The notes under the pieces were generated by a model, which saw nothing but the letters and a program-made list of their open reading frames with translations, was not told the origin of the DNA and made no database searches. The position numbers were made by a program, and so were the translations under genes. From Pseudomonas sp. ICMP22404 (GTDB lineage: Bacteria; Pseudomonadota; Gammaproteobacteria; Pseudomonadales; Pseudomonadaceae): DNA of 64,000 nt. Below are positions 60,874 to 64,000 of the stretch, piece by piece. How positions within the stretch are numbered: position 1 is the stretch's first letter; every line of letters begins with the position of its first letter. The stretch is taken from positions 62,001 through 126,000 of the forward strand of contig NZ_VCNG01000006.1 in NCBI RefSeq assembly GCF_006227205.1. Direction: 5' to 3'.

Positions 60874-61911
60874 ATGACACGTCTTGGTGCAGGGATATTG
60901 CTTTGTCTGCTCGGCAGCCTGGTTACGGTGCAGGCTGCACCGGCGCTGCACCCCAATTGGAGTGCCGGTTTTCACGAGCTGAGCTTTCTCGATCCGCTGG
61001 ATCACCAGCCGATGCACGCCATCGCCTTCTATCCGTCTAACGCCCGAGCGCAAACCAGCCAGCTGGGTGGCTATCAGATCGACGCTGCACCGGACGCCCA
61101 GATTGCCATCGGCCGCTTCCCGATGTTGATGCTGTCCCACGGCAACACGGGGACACCGCTGGCCCTGCATGACCTGGCCACTTCGCTGGCACGCAAGGGA
61201 TTTGTCGTGGTCGCGGTGATCCACCCTGGCGACAATGCCCAGGACCATAGCCGCTTGGGTACTCTGAGCAACCTCTACGGACGGCCGATCCAGATTTCCG
61301 AGGCCATCACCGCGACGCTGAACGATCCGATGCTGTCGCCGTTCGTCAATGCCGGGCAGGTGGGGGTGATCGGCTATTCCGCCGGAGGGGAAACCGCCCT
61401 GATCCTGTCTGGCGCCACGCCCGATCTCAATCGCCTGCGCCGTTATTGCCAAGAGCGGCCGGACGACCGTGACGCCTGCAACACCCAGGGCGAGCTGATC
61501 GCCGACCGCGACGATCTGCAACCGATGGCCGACCCCAGGGTGCGGGCATTGCTGTTGATGGCACCGTTGAGCCTGAAGTTCGGTCGCCATACCTTGGCCG
61601 ACGTCCATGTGCCGGTGCTGCTGTACAGCGGCGATGGCGACAAACTGGTGGCCTTCGACAAGAATGCCGCGGCACTGGCCCGTAAACTGCCCACCGCGCC
61701 GGATTTCAAGACCTTGGCCGGGGCAGGGCACTTTGTTTTCCTGGCACCCTGCACCGAGGAGCAGATTGCCACGATGCCGGCGCTGTGCACCGATGCCGAT
61801 GGCGTCGACCGCAAGGACATCCACCGCACCATGATTTCCGAAGCCGGGCGCTTCTTCAGCCAGGCCCTGGGCAAGCCGAGCCGGGCCGGTATGCGCACCG
61901 CCGATCAGTAA
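60874..61911 (+). CDS. Exported alpha/beta hydrolase, dienelactone hydrolase-like
   Basis: A 345-residue serine hydrolase with signal peptide MTRLGAGILLCLLGSLVTVQA. The fold shows LMLSHGNTGTPLALHDLATSLARKGF, the nucleophile Ser in VIGYSAGGETALIL, and catalytic His in GAGHFVFLAP. It resembles platelet-activating-factor-acetylhydrolase or dienelactone-hydrolase-like proteins; the substrate is unknown. The ATG at 60874 is chosen over GTG at 60856. It converges with the MFS gene and overlaps its 3' end by seven bases (61905-61911). Confidence 0.88.
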   Translation: MTRLGAGILLCLLGSLVTVQAAPALHPNWSAGFHELSFLDPLDHQPMHAIAFYPSNARAQTSQLGGYQIDAAPDAQIAIGRFPMLMLSHGNTGTPLALHDLATSLARKGFVVVAVIHPGDNAQDHSRLGTLSNLYGRPIQISEAITATLNDPMLSPFVNAGQVGVIGYSAGGETALILSGATPDLNRLRRYCQERPDDRDACNTQGELIADRDDLQPMADPRVRALLLMAPLSLKFGRHTLADVHVPVLLYSGDGDKLVAFDKNAAALARKLPTAPDFKTLAGAGHFVFLAPCTEEQIATMPALCTDADGVDRKDIHRTMISEAGRFFSQALGKPSRAGMRTADQ

Positions 61912-63098
61912 GCGGTTTTTTCGGCGCGTCGACGCAGCAGCAGGGTCAAGCCCAGCCCGGTGATCGACAGCAAGGCGGCGCAGAAAAAGATCGACGAGTA
62001 GCCCAGGTTCAACGCCACCGCCCCCATCAATGGCCCGGCAATCGCCAAGGCCAGGTCGAAGAACACGGCATAGGCACTCAACCCCGCGCCACGGCTGGTG
62101 TTTGGCACTTGCTTGATGGCTTCCACCCCGAGTGCCGGATACACCAGCGACAGCCCGAAACCGGCCAGTCCCGCCCCCACCAAGGCGAACGCGGGGGAAG
62201 GCGCCAGCCAGAGCAGCACCAGCCCCAGGGTTTCGATGCTCATGCAGGCGATGGCCGAGTTGAAGCCACCGAAACGGGCAATGCTGGAAATGAACAGCAA
62301 TCGCGAAAGAATGAAGCAGATGCCGAACACCGTCAGGCACCACGCTGCGCCGATCCAGCCACGGCTGACATAAAACAGGGTGATGAACGTGGTGAGCGTG
62401 CCGTAGCCGATCGAGGCGAGGCTAAGGCTGGCCCCGTATGGCGCAATGCGTCCGAACACGGCCCGGAAGGGCAGGCGTTCGCCACGGACCACCGGCACCG
62501 AAGGCTTGTTGCGGATCAACAACAGCGCCGCGCCGGCCAACAGTGACAGCGCGATGCCCAGGCTGCTGAAACCCATGTTACCTACCATCACCACCCCCAG
62601 CGGGGCGCCGATGGCGATGGCGCCGTAGGAGGCAATGCCGTTCCAGGAGATCGCACGGGCCGTGTGCTCCACGCCGACCTGGCCCATGCACCAACTGATG
62701 GTGCCAACGCCAATCAAACCTTGGGCCACGCCGAGCAACAAGCGGCCGGCAATCAGGATCACCAGGCTCGGCAACGGCAGACTTTGCAACAAGGTGGAAA
62801 TCAACGTCAGCACACCGCTGAGCACAATGCCCGACAACCCGTAGACGATCGCCCGTTTGGTCCCGACGCTGTCCGACACCCGCCCGGCCATGGGGCGGCT
62901 GAGCAGGGTCGCCAGGTATTGCGAACCGATGGTCAGGCCAGCCACCACGGCACTGAAGCCCAATTGTTCATGGACATACCCTGGCAACACGGCAATCGGC
63001 AGGCCGATGCAAAGGAAGGCAATGAAGGTGTAGAAAACGATGGAGACGATCTGCAGGGTGATCGACAGGGAGCTGGGAGTGGCTTGCGGCGTAGACAT
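61905..63098 (-). CDS. MFS transporter, YhhS type
   Basis: A 397-residue inner-membrane transporter with twelve hydrophobic segments. The loop 2-3 signature is RPMAGRVSDSVGTKRAIVYG. The overall sequence resembles the YhhS/YfcJ group, a set of DHA-type efflux proteins of poorly known substrate. The start at 63098 is the first Met before a hydrophobic helix; the open frame extends to 63350, but that part is REP sequence. The 3' end overlaps the alpha/beta hydrolase gene by seven bases on the opposite strand. Confidence 0.88.
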   Translation of the reverse strand: MSTPQATPSSLSITLQIVSIVFYTFIAFLCIGLPIAVLPGYVHEQLGFSAVVAGLTIGSQYLATLLSRPMAGRVSDSVGTKRAIVYGLSGIVLSGVLTLISTLLQSLPLPSLVILIAGRLLLGVAQGLIGVGTISWCMGQVGVEHTARAISWNGIASYGAIAIGAPLGVVMVGNMGFSSLGIALSLLAGAALLLIRNKPSVPVVRGERLPFRAVFGRIAPYGASLSLASIGYGTLTTFITLFYVSRGWIGAAWCLTVFGICFILSRLLFISSIARFGGFNSAIACMSIETLGLVLLWLAPSPAFALVGAGLAGFGLSLVYPALGVEAIKQVPNTSRGAGLSAYAVFFDLALAIAGPLMGAVALNLGYSSIFFCAALLSITGLGLTLLLRRRAEKTAY

Positions 63099-63205
63099 GG
63101 GCTCGTTCGCGGGCGGCGGCAGAAGAGCTTCATCATGGCGCGGGGAGAGAAGAAAAGAAAGCTGGCTAACTAAATACGCGGATTGAAGATCACCGCAGAT
63201 CCCCT

Positions 63206-63295
63206 TGTGGGAGCGAGCCTGCTCGCGATGGCGGTGCGTCGGTTGATCAAAATCTCGGCTGACACACCGCCATCGCGAGCAGGCTCGCTCCCACA
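63206..63295. repeat. REPIN
   Basis: Inverted REP pair, TGTGGGAGCGAGCCTGCTCG (63206) and GCAGGCTCGCTCCCACA ending 63295, between the divergent-side MFS gene and the ybiT terminator. Confidence 0.93.
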
Positions 63296-63315
63296 GGTCT
63301 TGTGCCCTTGAAATG

Positions 63316-63347
63316 AAAAAAGCCCTGTCACATTGGACAGGGCTTTT
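63316..63347 (-). terminator. Rho-independent terminator after ybiT
   Basis: AAAAGCCCTGTC (318-329 of the 63 kb block) and GACAGGGCTTTT (336-347) form a perfect 12-bp stem with loop ACATTG; on the minus strand it ends with a T-run of six. It lies 29 bases after the ybiT stop codon. The T/A-rich flanks on both sides also allow termination from the plus strand. Confidence 0.92.
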
Positions 63348-63376
63348 CACTTGCGGCTTGCGGCTCAGAGCTGCTC

Positions 63377-64000
63377 TTAGAACATCACACCCTGGCTGCG
63401 CAGGTAGTCGTCATAAGTGCCGCTGAAGTCGACCACGCCATCAGCGCTCAGCTCGATGATACGGGTGGCCAGGGACGAGACGAACTCACGGTCGTGGCTG
63501 ACGAAGATCAGCGTGCCCGGGTAGTTCTCCAGCGCCAGGTTCAGCGCTTCGATGGATTCCATGTCCAGGTGGTTGGTCGGTTCGTCCATCACCAGTACGT
63601 TCGGCTTCTGCAGGATCAGCTTGCCGAACAGCATGCGGCCCTGTTCACCACCGGAGATGACCTTGACCGACTTGAGGATCTCGTCGTTGGAAAACAGCAT
63701 GCGGCCCAAAGTGCCACGGATCATCTGTTCGCCCTGGGTCCACTGGCCCATCCAGTCGAACAGGCTGACATCGTCGGCGAAGTCGTGGGCATGGTCCTGG
63801 GCGTAGTAGCCCAGTTCCGCGCTCTCGGTCCACTTCACCGAGCCGGCGTCCGGCGCCAGCTCGCCCATCAGGGTACGCAGCAGGGTGGTCTTGCCGATAC
63901 CGTTGGGGCCGATAATCGCCACGCGCTCGCCGGCTTCGACGGTGAAGCTGAAGTTCTTGAACAGGGTCTTGCCGTCGAAGCCCTTGGACATGCGCTCGAT
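63377..64000 (-). CDS. ybiT: ABC-F ATPase YbiT, 3' part only
   Basis: The C-terminal ~207 residues of an ABC-F protein, cut by the window end; the reading frame is still open at base 64000, so the Met at 63991 is internal (preceded by Ile-Glu-Arg). The second nucleotide-binding domain shows Walker [12 protein letters not shown], the signature [14 protein letters not shown], Walker [18 protein letters not shown] and [17 protein letters not shown], and ends [12 protein letters not shown]. These match E. coli YbiT from memory more closely than EttA or Uup. ABC-F proteins act on ribosomes. Confidence 0.93.
   Translation of the reverse strand: MERMSKGFDGKTLFKNFSFTVEAGERVAIIGPNGIGKTTLLRTLMGELAPDAGSVKWTESAELGYYAQDHAHDFADDVSLFDWMGQWTQGEQMIRGTLGRMLFSNDEILKSVKVISGGEQGRMLFGKLILQKPNVLVMDEPTNHLDMESIEALNLALENYPGTLIFVSHDREFVSSLATRIIELSADGVVDFSGTYDDYLRSQGVMF

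Overview
The window reads as a chromosomal segment of a fluorescent Pseudomonas, most likely the P. fluorescens complex. The pointers are a GC-rich sequence, a glgA-treZ-malQ-treY-DUF2934-glgX block arranged as I recall it from P. aeruginosa (PA2160-PA2165), a complete fapABCDEF amyloid operon, a DpkA protein close to the characterised Pseudomonas enzyme, and many REP/REPIN palindromes of the Pseudomonas GTGGGAGCGAGC type between genes. No rRNA, tRNA, CRISPR array, insertion sequence or prophage was seen. Genus is confident; the species is inference.

Layout. 1-10595 (minus): glycogen/trehalose metabolism (glgX cut by the window edge, a DUF2934 protein, treY, malQ, treZ, glgA), mostly with overlapping or near-touching genes. 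11275-16307 (minus): a D-2-hydroxyacid dehydrogenase, a secreted alpha/beta hydrolase, a DUF411 protein preceded by a CopR/CusR-like operator, and a large chemoreceptor. 16428-23500 (minus): a compact five-gene operon (MFS exporter, LuxE-like, LuxC-adenylation fusion, PaaK-like, GNAT) with no luciferase and no carrier protein, the best candidate here for an undescribed pathway. 23751-29669: a tiny lipoprotein, a small membrane protein, a shortened Fur-like protein and a 1606-residue toxin-like protein with four internal repeats and a C-terminal zinc metalloprotease motif. 29913-39213: dpkA, DUF883, a LysR/nitrilase divergent pair, an LEA14-like lipoprotein, a YafY/NTF2-like pair, zapE-like, GNAT and a CptA-type phosphoethanolamine transferase. 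39524-44938: a 57-residue coiled-coil protein, the gnd-zwf-HAD operon and nhaB. 45041-46795: a delta-60 repeat protein and a small conserved protein.

47138-53622 is the functional amyloid locus. A sigma-54 activator with a VpsR-like N-terminus (plus strand) converges on fapABCDEF (minus strand). A good -24/-12 element lies just upstream of fapA, four TGTTTCA motifs lie further upstream, and a rho-independent hairpin sits between fapC and fapD, probably holding fapDEF below the amyloid subunits. 53899-64000 carries an NR-kinase-like gene with pnuC (NAD salvage), an sCache chemoreceptor, uppP with a DUF1294 gene, an MmcQ/YjbR protein, a LysR/azoR divergent pair, an exported alpha/beta hydrolase, an MFS transporter and the 3' part of ybiT.

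Limits: all family assignments come from reading motifs, with no database search. Starts were chosen by ribosome binding site and N-terminal features. Promoter, operator and hairpin calls are by eye.
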